A stretch of DNA of 5,282 nucleotides from Actinomycetota bacterium (GTDB lineage: Bacteria > Actinomycetota > Thermoleophilia > Solirubrobacterales > 70-9). The stretch is taken from NCBI GenBank assembly GCA_005884305.1, contig VAYL01000031.1, forward strand, positions 1 to 5,282, in the 5' to 3' direction. A model generated the notes under the pieces. That model was not told the DNA's origin. It worked only from the letters and a program-made list of their open reading frames with translations, and did no database searches. The position numbers and the translations under genes were made by a program. Of this stretch, positions 1 to 5,282 are shown one piece after another (the first letter of the stretch is position 1; each line of letters opens with the position of its first letter).

Positions 1-484
1 TGTTGACCACCACGAGCTGCGTCGCCGCCGTGATCTCCGTGAGCATCGCGTCGAGATCGTGGACGTAGCCGTCGGCGAGCGGCACGCGGATCTCGCGCGC
101 TCCCGTGAGCGCGGCCAGGTGCGGATAGATCGAGAACGAGGGCCAGGCGAAGACGATCTCGGAGCCCGGCTCGCAGAGCGCCTCGGCGGCCGCGAGCAGG
201 ATCTCGCAGGAGCCGTTGCCAACCGCGACCTGACCCGGCTCGACCTCGAAGCGCTCGGCGATGCGGCGCCGAAGGCGCGTCGCGTACTGGTCGGGATACC
301 GGTTCAGCCGCGAGGCCGCCTCCGCGATCGCCTCGGCGACGGCCGCGTGCGGCCCCCAGGGAGACTCATTGGAGGCGAGCTTGACGATGTCCTCGGCCCC
401 GAACGCCTCTCGCGCGGCGTCCTCGTGGAGCCCCGCCTCGTAATGAGGCAGCCGCTCGAGCTTCTGGGCGAAAGTGATCGACAT
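1..484 (-). CDS. hisC: Histidinol-phosphate aminotransferase (HisC family), 5' part only
   Basis: PLP-dependent fold-type I aminotransferase. HisC transfers the amino group between glutamate and imidazole-acetol phosphate in histidine synthesis, and family members often also serve phenylalanine/tyrosine synthesis. The frame reads 161 codons from the ATG at 484–482 and leaves the window while still open. Visible family motifs are LASNESPWGP (residues 36–45, substrate/PLP entrance), NRYPD (61–65), VGNGSCEIL (88–96, cofactor phosphate-binding region) and AWPSFSIYP (113–121, containing the tyrosine that contacts PLP). The last residues, LVVVN, match the strand before the family's NPNNPTG motif. 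The catalytic lysine lies beyond the edge. A GGTGGT stretch directly precedes the ATG but is too close to be a good ribosome site. The family is certain. Whether the real substrate is histidinol phosphate or an aromatic keto acid is open, because aroH is the next minus-strand gene upstream. Confidence 0.92.
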   Translation of the reverse strand, partial: MSITFAQKLERLPHYEAGLHEDAAREAFGAEDIVKLASNESPWGPHAAVAEAIAEAASRLNRYPDQYATRLRRRIAERFEVEPGQVAVGNGSCEILLAAAEALCEPGSEIVFAWPSFSIYPHLAALTGAREIRVPLADGYVHDLDAMLTEITAATQLVVVN

Positions 485-506
485 ACCACCGCATTGTGTC
501 TAACTT
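478..506 (+). promoter_or_regulatory. Predicted sigma-70-type promoter for the cyclase
   Basis: TCGACA at 478–483 matches the -35 consensus TTGACA at 5 of 6 bases. After exactly 17 bp comes TAACTT at 501–506, which fits the -10 pattern TAnnnT. The expected transcription start near 512–514 gives a leader of only a few bases before the ATG at 518, so the mRNA would be nearly leaderless. This fits the weak ribosome site there (GGA at 507–509). The -35 box overlaps the start codon of the divergent hisC. This is prediction by eye only. Confidence 0.5.
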
Positions 507-517
507 GGATTCCGCGA

Positions 518-1507
518 ATGGCCAATCGCGACACCGGCACACCGGATGACACGGCAGCCGCCGCGGAGCGCCTCGTCCGGCTCGGCGAGCGATACCTGAC
601 CTGGCCCGAGCTCTGCAGCCGTGCGGGGGTCGAACACGAGGTCGCGGATCGTCTCTGGCGTGCCCTCGGATTCCCGGACGTGCCGCCGGATGAGCCGGCG
701 TATACCGATGACGACGTGCGGGCGCTGGAGATCGCGGCCGAGGGGCTCGGCCGGCTGGACGGCGGCGAGCGTCAGGAGGCGATCGAGCTGATGGTTCGCG
801 AGGCCCGAGCCATCAGCGCCTACCTGACCCGCATCGGCGAGATCCAGGTCGACACCCTCCTCGAGCTGCAAGCGCACGGACTGCGCGAGCAGGCGATCAC
901 CGACGCGTTCGAGCACGGGATCGCCGATTCCGAGCTCGGCTGGCTCCTGTTCTACGGGCTCCGGCGCCGCCTGGACGAGACGCTCCGGCGCCGCGCAACC
1001 TCGGAGCCCGGCGAGCAGGAGGAGGTCGCTGTGGGCTTCGTCGACATGGTGGACTTCACGCGCACCAGCGGGTCGCTTGACGCGGACGAGTTCGGCCGGC
1101 TCCTAAACGGCTTCGAGTCGCTCGTGTGGGACATCGTCACCGAGGCCGGCGGGCAGGTGGTGAAGCTGATCGGCGACGAGGCGATGTTCGTCTGCCCATC
1201 CGCTGCCCAGGCGGCCGAAGCCGCGGTCCAAGTGATCTCGGCGAGCGGACGATCCGAGATCCCGCCGTCGCGCGGCGGGCTCGCGGCCGGGCTCGTGCTC
1301 CATCGCTACGGCGACTACTTCGGGCGCGCCGTGAACACGGCCAGCCGCCTTGTGGACCGGGCCGAGCCGGGGACCGTGCTGGTCGACGAGGCGTTGCGCG
1401 AGGGACTGAATTCGGATGGAGGCTTCCAGCTGCATGACCGAGGCACGGAGCGCCTCAAGGGCATCGGCGAGGTGCCGGTGTGGCTACTGGCTCCGGGGAG
1501 GAGCTGA
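518..1507 (+). CDS. Class III adenylate cyclase with Rv1264-like regulatory N-terminus
   Basis: Predicted cytosolic enzyme making cAMP from ATP; 329 aa with no membrane segment. Residues about 18–160 resemble the helical autoinhibitory, pH-sensing domain of Mycobacterium tuberculosis Rv1264: a YLTWPELCSRAGV segment, an acidic linker, then long helices ending in LLFYGLRRRLDETLRRR. Residues about 168–329 are the catalytic domain. The canonical residues are all present: metal-binding Asp176 (FVDMVDFT) and Asp220 (KLIGDE), adenine-selecting Lys216 and Asp266 (GDYFG), and transition-state Asn273 and Arg277 (NTASR). An active homodimeric cyclase is therefore expected. The ATG at 518 was chosen because the frame upstream, open from 59, is only the antisense of hisC, and because homology starts near this point. 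The gene is convergent with aroH (4 bp between the stops) and divergent from hisC (33 bp). Similarity to Rv1264 is judged from memory of that protein. Confidence 0.9.
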   Translation: MANRDTGTPDDTAAAAERLVRLGERYLTWPELCSRAGVEHEVADRLWRALGFPDVPPDEPAYTDDDVRALEIAAEGLGRLDGGERQEAIELMVREARAISAYLTRIGEIQVDTLLELQAHGLREQAITDAFEHGIADSELGWLLFYGLRRRLDETLRRRATSEPGEQEEVAVGFVDMVDFTRTSGSLDADEFGRLLNGFESLVWDIVTEAGGQVVKLIGDEAMFVCPSAAQAAEAAVQVISASGRSEIPPSRGGLAAGLVLHRYGDYFGRAVNTASRLVDRAEPGTVLVDEALREGLNSDGGFQLHDRGTERLKGIGEVPVWLLAPGRS

Positions 1508-1511
1508 GCGG

Positions 1512-1883
1512 CTACTGCGCCGAGTGCAGGTCGGCCCGAAGTTTCTGGGCCTCGCCGAGGTAGGTGTGCGCGGGGGCATGGCCCTCCGGCGCGTAGTAGT
1601 GGACCATCACGCGGATCACGCTACGCATCGCGCCGGGGACGTCGAGCTCACGGTTGCACAGGAGGGGCACCTGGTCGAGGCCGAGCCGGCGCGCGGCGAC
1701 GGCCGGGAATTCGGCGTTCAGATCGTCGGTCGAGGTGAAGATGCAGCTGACCATGTGGTCCGCATCCAGGTTGTTGCGGCTCATCAACTCGCGAAGGAGC
1801 TCCTCGGTGCCGTCGAGGATCGCATTGACGTCGTTGCTCGAGACCTGGGTGGCGCCGCGGACGGCGTAGAGACGCTCCGTCAT
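1512..1883 (-). CDS. aroH: Chorismate mutase, AroH type
   Basis: Monofunctional chorismate mutase (chorismate to prephenate), the committed step toward Phe and Tyr. It is 123 aa, close to Bacillus subtilis AroH, which forms a trimer. The active-site residues of that family are visible: Arg9 in VRGAT (Bacillus Arg7), Arg65/66 (Arg63), Cys76 and Glu79 in CNRELDV (Cys75, Glu78), Arg91 in IRVMV (Arg90) and Tyr108 in HTYLGEA. The frame stays open far upstream, as far as 2393, but that part is a shadow of rluB. The ATG at 1883–1881 is set by homology and by an AAGGA ribosome site nine bases ahead. It overlaps the rluB stop as ATGA, so translational coupling with rluB is likely. The TAG stop lies 4 bp from the stop of the convergent cyclase, leaving no room for a terminator between them. 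Confidence 0.95.
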   Translation of the reverse strand: MTERLYAVRGATQVSSNDVNAILDGTEELLRELMSRNNLDADHMVSCIFTSTDDLNAEFPAVAARRLGLDQVPLLCNRELDVPGAMRSVIRVMVHYYAPEGHAPAHTYLGEAQKLRADLHSAQ

Positions 1884-2575
1884 GGGCGAGCATCCTTCCA
1901 GAGCCGCGTGACCTCCGGTGGGCGCAGCTTCCGGGCGTTTCCCTCCGGCAGCGTCCCGAGGGTCATCGGGCCGAACCGAATGCGCTTCAGCCCTGCGACC
2001 TCGTTCCCGACCGCTTCGACCATCCGCCGCACCTGTCGGTTCCGCCCCTCGGCGAGGGTGATCTCCACGACGCGGGCCGAGATGCGGCGCGCTTTCGCCG
2101 GCCGCGTCGGCCCGTCGTCCAGCTCGACGCCGCGGCGCAGGCGGCGGAGCTGGGACTCGGTCACCGGGCGCCGCAGCCTCAGCCTGTAGGTCCGCTCGAT
2201 CCCGTAGCGCGGATGCGTGAGGCGGTTCGCGAGCTTCCCGTCGTTCGTGAGGAGGATGAGGCCGGTCGAGTCGGCATCGAGACGGCCCACCGGGTACAGG
2301 CGCCGAGGCGAATCGACAAGGTCCACCACGGCCTGGCGGCGCCCTGGCTCCCGAGCCGTCGAGACGACGCCCGCCGGCTTGTTGAGCATCCACACCTCGC
2401 GCGGCTCGGGGCGCACCGGACGGCCATTCACGCTAACGCCGCTGGACTCATCGACGTCGCGAGCGGGATCGGTGACGCGCTCGCCCGCGACCGTCACGCG
2501 CCCGGCGGCGATCAGCTCCTCCGCCCGGCGCCGGGACGCCACCCCGCAATGGGCCAGGTATTTGGCGAGCCGCAC
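1880..2575 (-). CDS. rluB: 23S rRNA pseudouridine synthase, RsuA/RluB family
   Basis: Isomerises a specific uridine in rRNA to pseudouridine. The Escherichia coli RluB target is in 23S rRNA helix 89; the exact target here is inferred. The protein has 231 aa, usual for the family. An S4 RNA-binding domain at about residues 1–50 opens with RLAKYLAHCGVASRRRAEELI. The catalytic domain follows, with MLNKPAGVVST (63–73), the family signature GRLDADSTGLILLTNDG (97–113) carrying catalytic Asp100, and EGRNRQVRRM (176–185) in the RNA-binding C-terminal part. The start is a GTG, chosen because the S4 domain begins at once; only a weak AGG lies four bases upstream. It sits 12 bp after scpB and overlaps aroH by 4 bp. 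The order scpA–scpB–rluB is a conserved arrangement in many Gram-positive bacteria. RluB rather than a sister subfamily is judged from this neighbourhood. Confidence 0.92.
   Translation of the reverse strand: MRLAKYLAHCGVASRRRAEELIAAGRVTVAGERVTDPARDVDESSGVSVNGRPVRPEPREVWMLNKPAGVVSTAREPGRRQAVVDLVDSPRRLYPVGRLDADSTGLILLTNDGKLANRLTHPRYGIERTYRLRLRRPVTESQLRRLRRGVELDDGPTRPAKARRISARVVEITLAEGRNRQVRRMVEAVGNEVAGLKRIRFGPMTLGTLPEGNARKLRPPEVTRLWKDARP
1893..1897 (-). promoter_or_regulatory. Ribosome binding site of aroH
   Basis: AAGGA (within GGAAGGA) on the minus strand, nine bases before the aroH ATG and inside the end of rluB. It decides the aroH start against the much longer upstream open frame. Confidence 0.7.
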
Positions 2576-2587
2576 GCCGCCTGAGGC

Positions 2588-3157
2588 TCAGCTGGCTCGC
2601 TGCTCGCCGGCCTTCAGCAGCCGCTCGCGGAGCTCGCGCTCGTCCTCCGGGGTTGGGTCGAACCGGGATGGGTCCGGGAGCTGGTCGAGGCCGGACAGGC
2701 CGAAGAGCTTCTCGAAGAGTGGTGTCGTCCGGTAGACGATCGCGCCGAAGCGCGAGCGGCCGGACTCCTCGATCAGGCCACGCTCGGTGAGAGTGGCCAC
2801 CGCTGATTCCGAGGCCACGCCGCGAATGCGGGCGATCTCGGGACGCGAGACGGGTTGCAGGTAGGAGACGATCGCGAGCGTCTCCGCCTGCGCCTGGGTC
2901 AGCGGGGGCGTCCGCGGCCTCGACAGCAGGCGGCGGGCGGCATCCTCGGCGATTGGATCTGCCGCCAGCGTGTGGCCGCCGGCGACCTGGCGCAGTACCA
3001 CGCCACGCGCTCCCTCTGCGAGGTCGCCTTCGAGCGCATCCAGGGCGCGGTCGATCTCCGCCTCGCTCGCGTCGCAGGCCTCCGCGAGCTCGGCGGTCGT
3101 CACCGGCTGCGGCGAGAGGAACAGGAGCGCCTCGACGATCCGCTCCAGGTCAGTCAT
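2588..3157 (-). CDS. scpB: Segregation and condensation protein B
   Basis: ScpB dimerises and binds the centre of ScpA in the Smc–ScpAB condensin-like complex, which compacts and resolves newly replicated origins. It has 189 aa, the usual length. Two winged-helix domains are visible. The first covers about residues 1–80 (LERIVEALLFLSPQPVTTAELAE near the start); the second covers about 86–160 and holds the diagnostic stretches ETLAIVSYLQPVSRPEIARI, RGLIEESGR and PLFEKLFGLSGLDQLP. The C-terminal 30 residues are charged and probably disordered. The ATG at 3157 is supported by an almost perfect ribosome site. The gene overlaps the end of scpA by 8 bp, so coupled translation is expected. Confidence 0.96.
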   Translation of the reverse strand: MTDLERIVEALLFLSPQPVTTAELAEACDASEAEIDRALDALEGDLAEGARGVVLRQVAGGHTLAADPIAEDAARRLLSRPRTPPLTQAQAETLAIVSYLQPVSRPEIARIRGVASESAVATLTERGLIEESGRSRFGAIVYRTTPLFEKLFGLSGLDQLPDPSRFDPTPEDERELRERLLKAGEQRAS

Positions 3158-3875
3158 GGATCACCTCCACCTCGATTGGGCCGAACAGGTCGCGCTGGCT
3201 CCAGGTCGCCTCGCCGCGCTTGTGCATCTCGAGCAGCGCAAAGAGGGTGACGGCCTGGGTGAGGCGGTCCTCGTCGGCGAACACCTCGTCGAAATCGAAC
3301 CGCCCGCGCCGCGCAAGGAGCTCGCGGAGCACGTCGAGCCGGCGCTCGAGCGACACCGTCGGGCGAATATGGCTCACGTCGGGCTCCGGCGGGATCCGCA
3401 AGAGGTCCCCCAGCGCCTCGCCCAGCCGGTCCGGCTCATACGCCTTGCGCGCCGCGTCCAGTGAGGCACGTCGCAGCTCGGGGGGCAGCGGGGCGGCGCG
3501 ATAGACGTAGCGGCGCCCGTCCGCGAACAGCCCGGAGAGATGCGCCGCCGCCTCGCGGTAGCGCCGGTACTCGAGCATCCGTGCGAGGAGCTCGTCCGCC
3601 GCCTCCTCGGGGCCGAGCTCGATCTGCTCCTCCTCGGCGCTCGGCAGCAGAAGCCGTGACTTCAGCTCGAGCAGCGAAGCGATCAGGACCAGGAACTCGG
3701 TGGCGGAGTCCAGATCGAGCTCTCCCGTGGTCTCGAGGTGCTCGATGTAGGCGACCACGATCTCGCCGAGCGAGATCTCCGCGAGGGAGATCTCCTCGCG
3801 CAGCACGACAGCCATCAGGAGGTCGAAGGGACCGGCGAAGACGTCGAGGTCGAGATCGAGCTCGGCGGCTCTCAT
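3150..3875 (-). CDS. scpA: Segregation and condensation protein A (kleisin)
   Basis: ScpA is the kleisin that bridges the Smc heads and holds an ScpB dimer. It has 241 aa from the ATG at 3875; family members are about 240–260 aa. The N-terminal domain starts with DVFAGPFDLLMAVV (11–24) and continues through LDLDSATEFLVLIASLLELK (53–72), the helical part that contacts the Smc neck. An acidic middle region (80–95) and the LARMLEYRRYREAAAHL helix (97–113) mark the ScpB-binding section. The C-terminal winged helix (RFDFDEVFADEDRLTQAV… LLEMHKRGE) binds the Smc cap. The start is uncertain: ATG at 3881 would add two residues, and neither ATG has a clear ribosome site. A GTG at 3986 in the same frame is unlikely because it would overlap the upstream gene and place 35–37 unrelated residues before the kleisin domain. 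The 71–77 bp gap upstream shows no clear promoter. Confidence 0.95.
   Translation of the reverse strand: MRAAELDLDLDVFAGPFDLLMAVVLREEISLAEISLGEIVVAYIEHLETTGELDLDSATEFLVLIASLLELKSRLLLPSAEEEQIELGPEEAADELLARMLEYRRYREAAAHLSGLFADGRRYVYRAAPLPPELRRASLDAARKAYEPDRLGEALGDLLRIPPEPDVSHIRPTVSLERRLDVLRELLARRGRFDFDEVFADEDRLTQAVTLFALLEMHKRGEATWSQRDLFGPIEVEVIHD
3158..3168 (-). promoter_or_regulatory. Very strong ribosome binding site of scpB inside scpA
   Basis: The minus strand reads GGAGGTGATCC directly before the scpB ATG. GGAGGTGATC is complementary to ten consecutive bases of the usual 16S rRNA 3' end, with GGAGG six bases from the ATG. The same bases encode scpA codons near its end (…VEVIHD). It is by far the strongest ribosome site in the window. 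Confidence 0.85.
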
Positions 3876-3952
3876 GTGCATTGGGCCGGCGCCGTACGAA
3901 GCCGACCGCGACAGGTGCCGTTCATGGATTCGAACCGTAGCGGCGTGCCCGG

Positions 3953-5246
3953 CTACCTCGAGGCTTTGACCGAGTAGAGATGCCACTCGCCGGGCACCCC
4001 CTTGAGTTCGGCCTGACCCCGGTCCTCGAACTCGATCCCGGAGCCCACCACGAGATCCTTGACCGTGGAGGAAACGAGCACCTCACCTGCCTGGGCCCGC
4101 CCGGCCACGCGCGCTCCGATGTGGACGGCCATCCCACCGACGCCGCCGTTGCGACGCTCGCACTCGCCGCTGTGAAGGCCCGCACGAAGCTCGAGGCCGA
4201 GTGCTTGCACGTCGCGGAGGATCTTCGAGGCCGACTCGATCGCTCGTGCGGGGCCGTCGAACGTCGCGAGGACCCCGTCGCCGGTCGTGTTGACGACGTG
4301 GCCCTGGTAGCGCTCGACCTCCTCGCGAACGAGGCTGTCGTGGCGATCGAGGACCTCTCGCCAGGCTCGGTCGCCGAGCCTGGCGGCATGCGCAGTCGAA
4401 TCGACGATGTCCGTGAACAGGACCGTGGCCAGCACCCGGTCCGGCGTACGTACGCTCCGCGTCCCGGTGATGAACTCCTCGACCTCGTCGACGACCCTGT
4501 CGGCGCCCTGGGTGTACAGCAGGTGATCCGTGCCGGGAACCTCGACAAACCGGGCCCCGGGGATGCACTCGGCAACGTAGCGTCCAAGCTCGATGGGGAC
4601 CGCGCGGTCGTCGGCGCGGTGCAGGATCAGGGTGGGGGCGCTGATCACCGGCAACACATGGCGGACGTCGAGATCCTTGTATAGGGCCATCAGATCGGCG
4701 GCGCTACGCGGACTCGTCCCGGTTCGCAGGAGGTGCGCCCACCAGCGCTCGGTTTCGGCGTCGTCGACGCGGCTGGGCGCGAAGATGTTCAACGCAACCG
4801 GGCCGCCCCACTCTTCACGCATCGCCTCCCCCCATTGGTCGAGCGCTTCAGGCGGGACGCCTTGCGGAGAGTCAGGCGCGCGCGACACCCTCGCGTAGCC
4901 GGACCAGACGATCAGGTGCGTGCACCGATCCGGGTGGGTGGCGGCGAACATCAGCGCGCCTCGAACCCGCGGCGTCGAGCACGGTCGTCATGTCGTCGAC
5001 CATCTCCTCGATCGTGGGGGGCCGTCCGACCCGGTCCGAGAGACCCTGCTCCCGCTTGTCGAAGATGATCAGCCGAGAGAACGAGGCGAGCCGCTCGAAC
5101 GCTCGAGCGACGTCCCGGTTCTCCCAGAGGACCTCGGCGTGCGAAACGAAGCCGGGGGCCAGGATCAGATCGCCGGGGCCGTCGCCGATGACCTGATAGG
5201 CGAGGCTGACGTCGCCGCTCCTGTCATATCTGATCTCCGGTACCAC
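3953..5246 (-). pseudogene. Alpha/beta-hydrolase–class III cyclase fusion, broken by an internal deletion
   Basis: The intact family carries an N-terminal alpha/beta-hydrolase fold and a C-terminal adenylate/guanylate cyclase domain. Here the first 95 codons (GTG at 5246) are normal: VSLAYQVIGDGPGDLILAPG, then FDKREQGLSDR, ending …VLDAAGS. The frame then runs out to a stop at 4872. Homology resumes in another frame at LMFAATHPDRC (4954 downward) and runs to a TAG at 3955–3953. The missing part is where the family has its G-x-S-x-G nucleophile elbow. The second frame retains the hydrolase acid (HRADD, about 4618) and His (GTDHLL, about 4525). Its cyclase domain has metal-binding Asp in FTDIVDST (4411) and TTGDG (4279). 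The usual adenine-selecting Lys is Asn, and the transition-state Asn is His, in HIGAR. The two frames together encode about 430 residues. A true pseudogene is likeliest; an assembly error is possible. No clear ribosome site precedes the GTG. Confidence 0.85.
4949..4965 (-). other. Deletion junction and frame switch in the hydrolase–cyclase gene
   Basis: On the minus strand, codons for AAGS end at 4962, and codons for LMFAATHP begin in a different frame at 4954. Only seven bases (AGGCGCG) lie between, where family members as I recall them have about 16 codons, so roughly 41 bp are missing. GAGG at 4962–4959 stands seven bases before the ATG at 4951–4949, which could allow restart of translation for the downstream 332 codons. 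Confidence 0.7.
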
Positions 5247-5260
5247 GCGCCGAGCGAGCG

Positions 5261-5266
5261 ATTCTA
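5261..5266 (-). promoter_or_regulatory. Candidate -10 box upstream of the hydrolase–cyclase gene
   Basis: TAGAAT on the minus strand differs from the TATAAT consensus at one base and stands 14 bp before the GTG start, implying a very short leader. The matching -35 region would lie just outside the window, so this cannot be confirmed. Confidence 0.35.
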
Positions 5267-5282
5267 CGGTGGCCCCACTCCC

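Noticed and set aside
59..517. Upstream extension of the cyclase frame to position 59, giving a 482-codon open frame
   Set aside because: Those 153 codons are antisense to well-conserved hisC and encode a low-complexity Arg/Gly-rich string with no cyclase-family similarity. The ATG at 518 fits the domain start.
1500..1520. A bidirectional terminator between the convergent cyclase and aroH
   Set aside because: Only 4 bp separate the stops, and no stable stem followed by a T-run is visible on either strand.
1884..2393. Upstream extension of the aroH frame (293 codons in total)
   Set aside because: It overlaps rluB in another frame and is Pro/Ala/Arg-rich shadow sequence. AroH homology begins at the ATG at 1883, which has a ribosome site.
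2213..3504. Plus-strand open frames over rluB, scpB and scpA
   Set aside because: All are antisense to strongly conserved genes, and their Arg/Ser/Ala-rich translations show no family motifs. This is typical of high-GC DNA.
3937..3956. Short inverted repeat GTAGC…GCTAC around the stop of the hydrolase–cyclase gene, as a possible terminator
   Set aside because: It has only five base pairs with a 10-base loop, and no T-run follows on either strand.
3918..3990. A tRNA T-loop-like string (GGTTCGAATCC) on the minus strand near 3926–3936
   Set aside because: The T-stem has a mismatch, the 3' acceptor strand has no partner at the right distance, the base at position 33 is not T, and the 5' half would lie in the cyclase coding sequence. 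It is a chance match.
3980..4684. A 234-codon plus-strand open frame opposite the cyclase domain
   Set aside because: Its translation mirrors the codons of the minus-strand cyclase, whose motifs are clear. It has no independent motif or ribosome site.

Overview
The window is GC-rich, densely packed bacterial DNA, and nearly every third codon position is G or C. It fits a high-GC actinobacterium. An Rv1264-type adenylate cyclase, an AroH-type chorismate mutase beside scpAB, and an alpha/beta-hydrolase–cyclase fusion suggest a Thermoleophilia-like lineage. That placement is inferred from gene content, not from a marker gene.

Layout, left to right. (1) 1–484, minus: the N-terminal 161 codons of hisC, cut by the window edge. 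(2) 518–1507, plus: a complete 329-aa class III adenylate cyclase with an Rv1264-like regulatory N-terminus and all canonical catalytic residues. It is the only plus-strand gene. (3) 1512–3875 (or 3881), minus: a tight run read as scpA > scpB > rluB > aroH. scpA and scpB overlap by 8 bp, rluB and aroH overlap by 4 bp (ATGA), and 12 bp separate scpB from rluB. (4) 3953–5246, minus: a gene for an alpha/beta-hydrolase fused to a class III cyclase. It is broken by a frame-changing deletion that removes the hydrolase nucleophile elbow.

ScpA and ScpB are the non-SMC subunits of the condensin-like Smc complex, which acts in chromosome segregation. RluB modifies 23S rRNA. AroH converts chorismate to prephenate, and HisC-family aminotransferases act in histidine and often also Phe/Tyr synthesis, so aroH and hisC may share an aromatic amino-acid role. 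The plus-strand cyclase sits between aroH and hisC, with 4 bp to the convergent aroH stop and 33 bp to the divergent hisC start. A minus-strand transcript running from scpA to hisC would therefore be antisense to the whole cyclase gene.

I found no tRNA, rRNA, CRISPR array, insertion sequence or convincing intrinsic terminator. No gap between genes exceeds about 75 bp. I see no clearly novel multi-gene system. The two points most worth checking are the broken hydrolase–cyclase gene and the opposite-strand cyclase nested in the scp/aro gene run.
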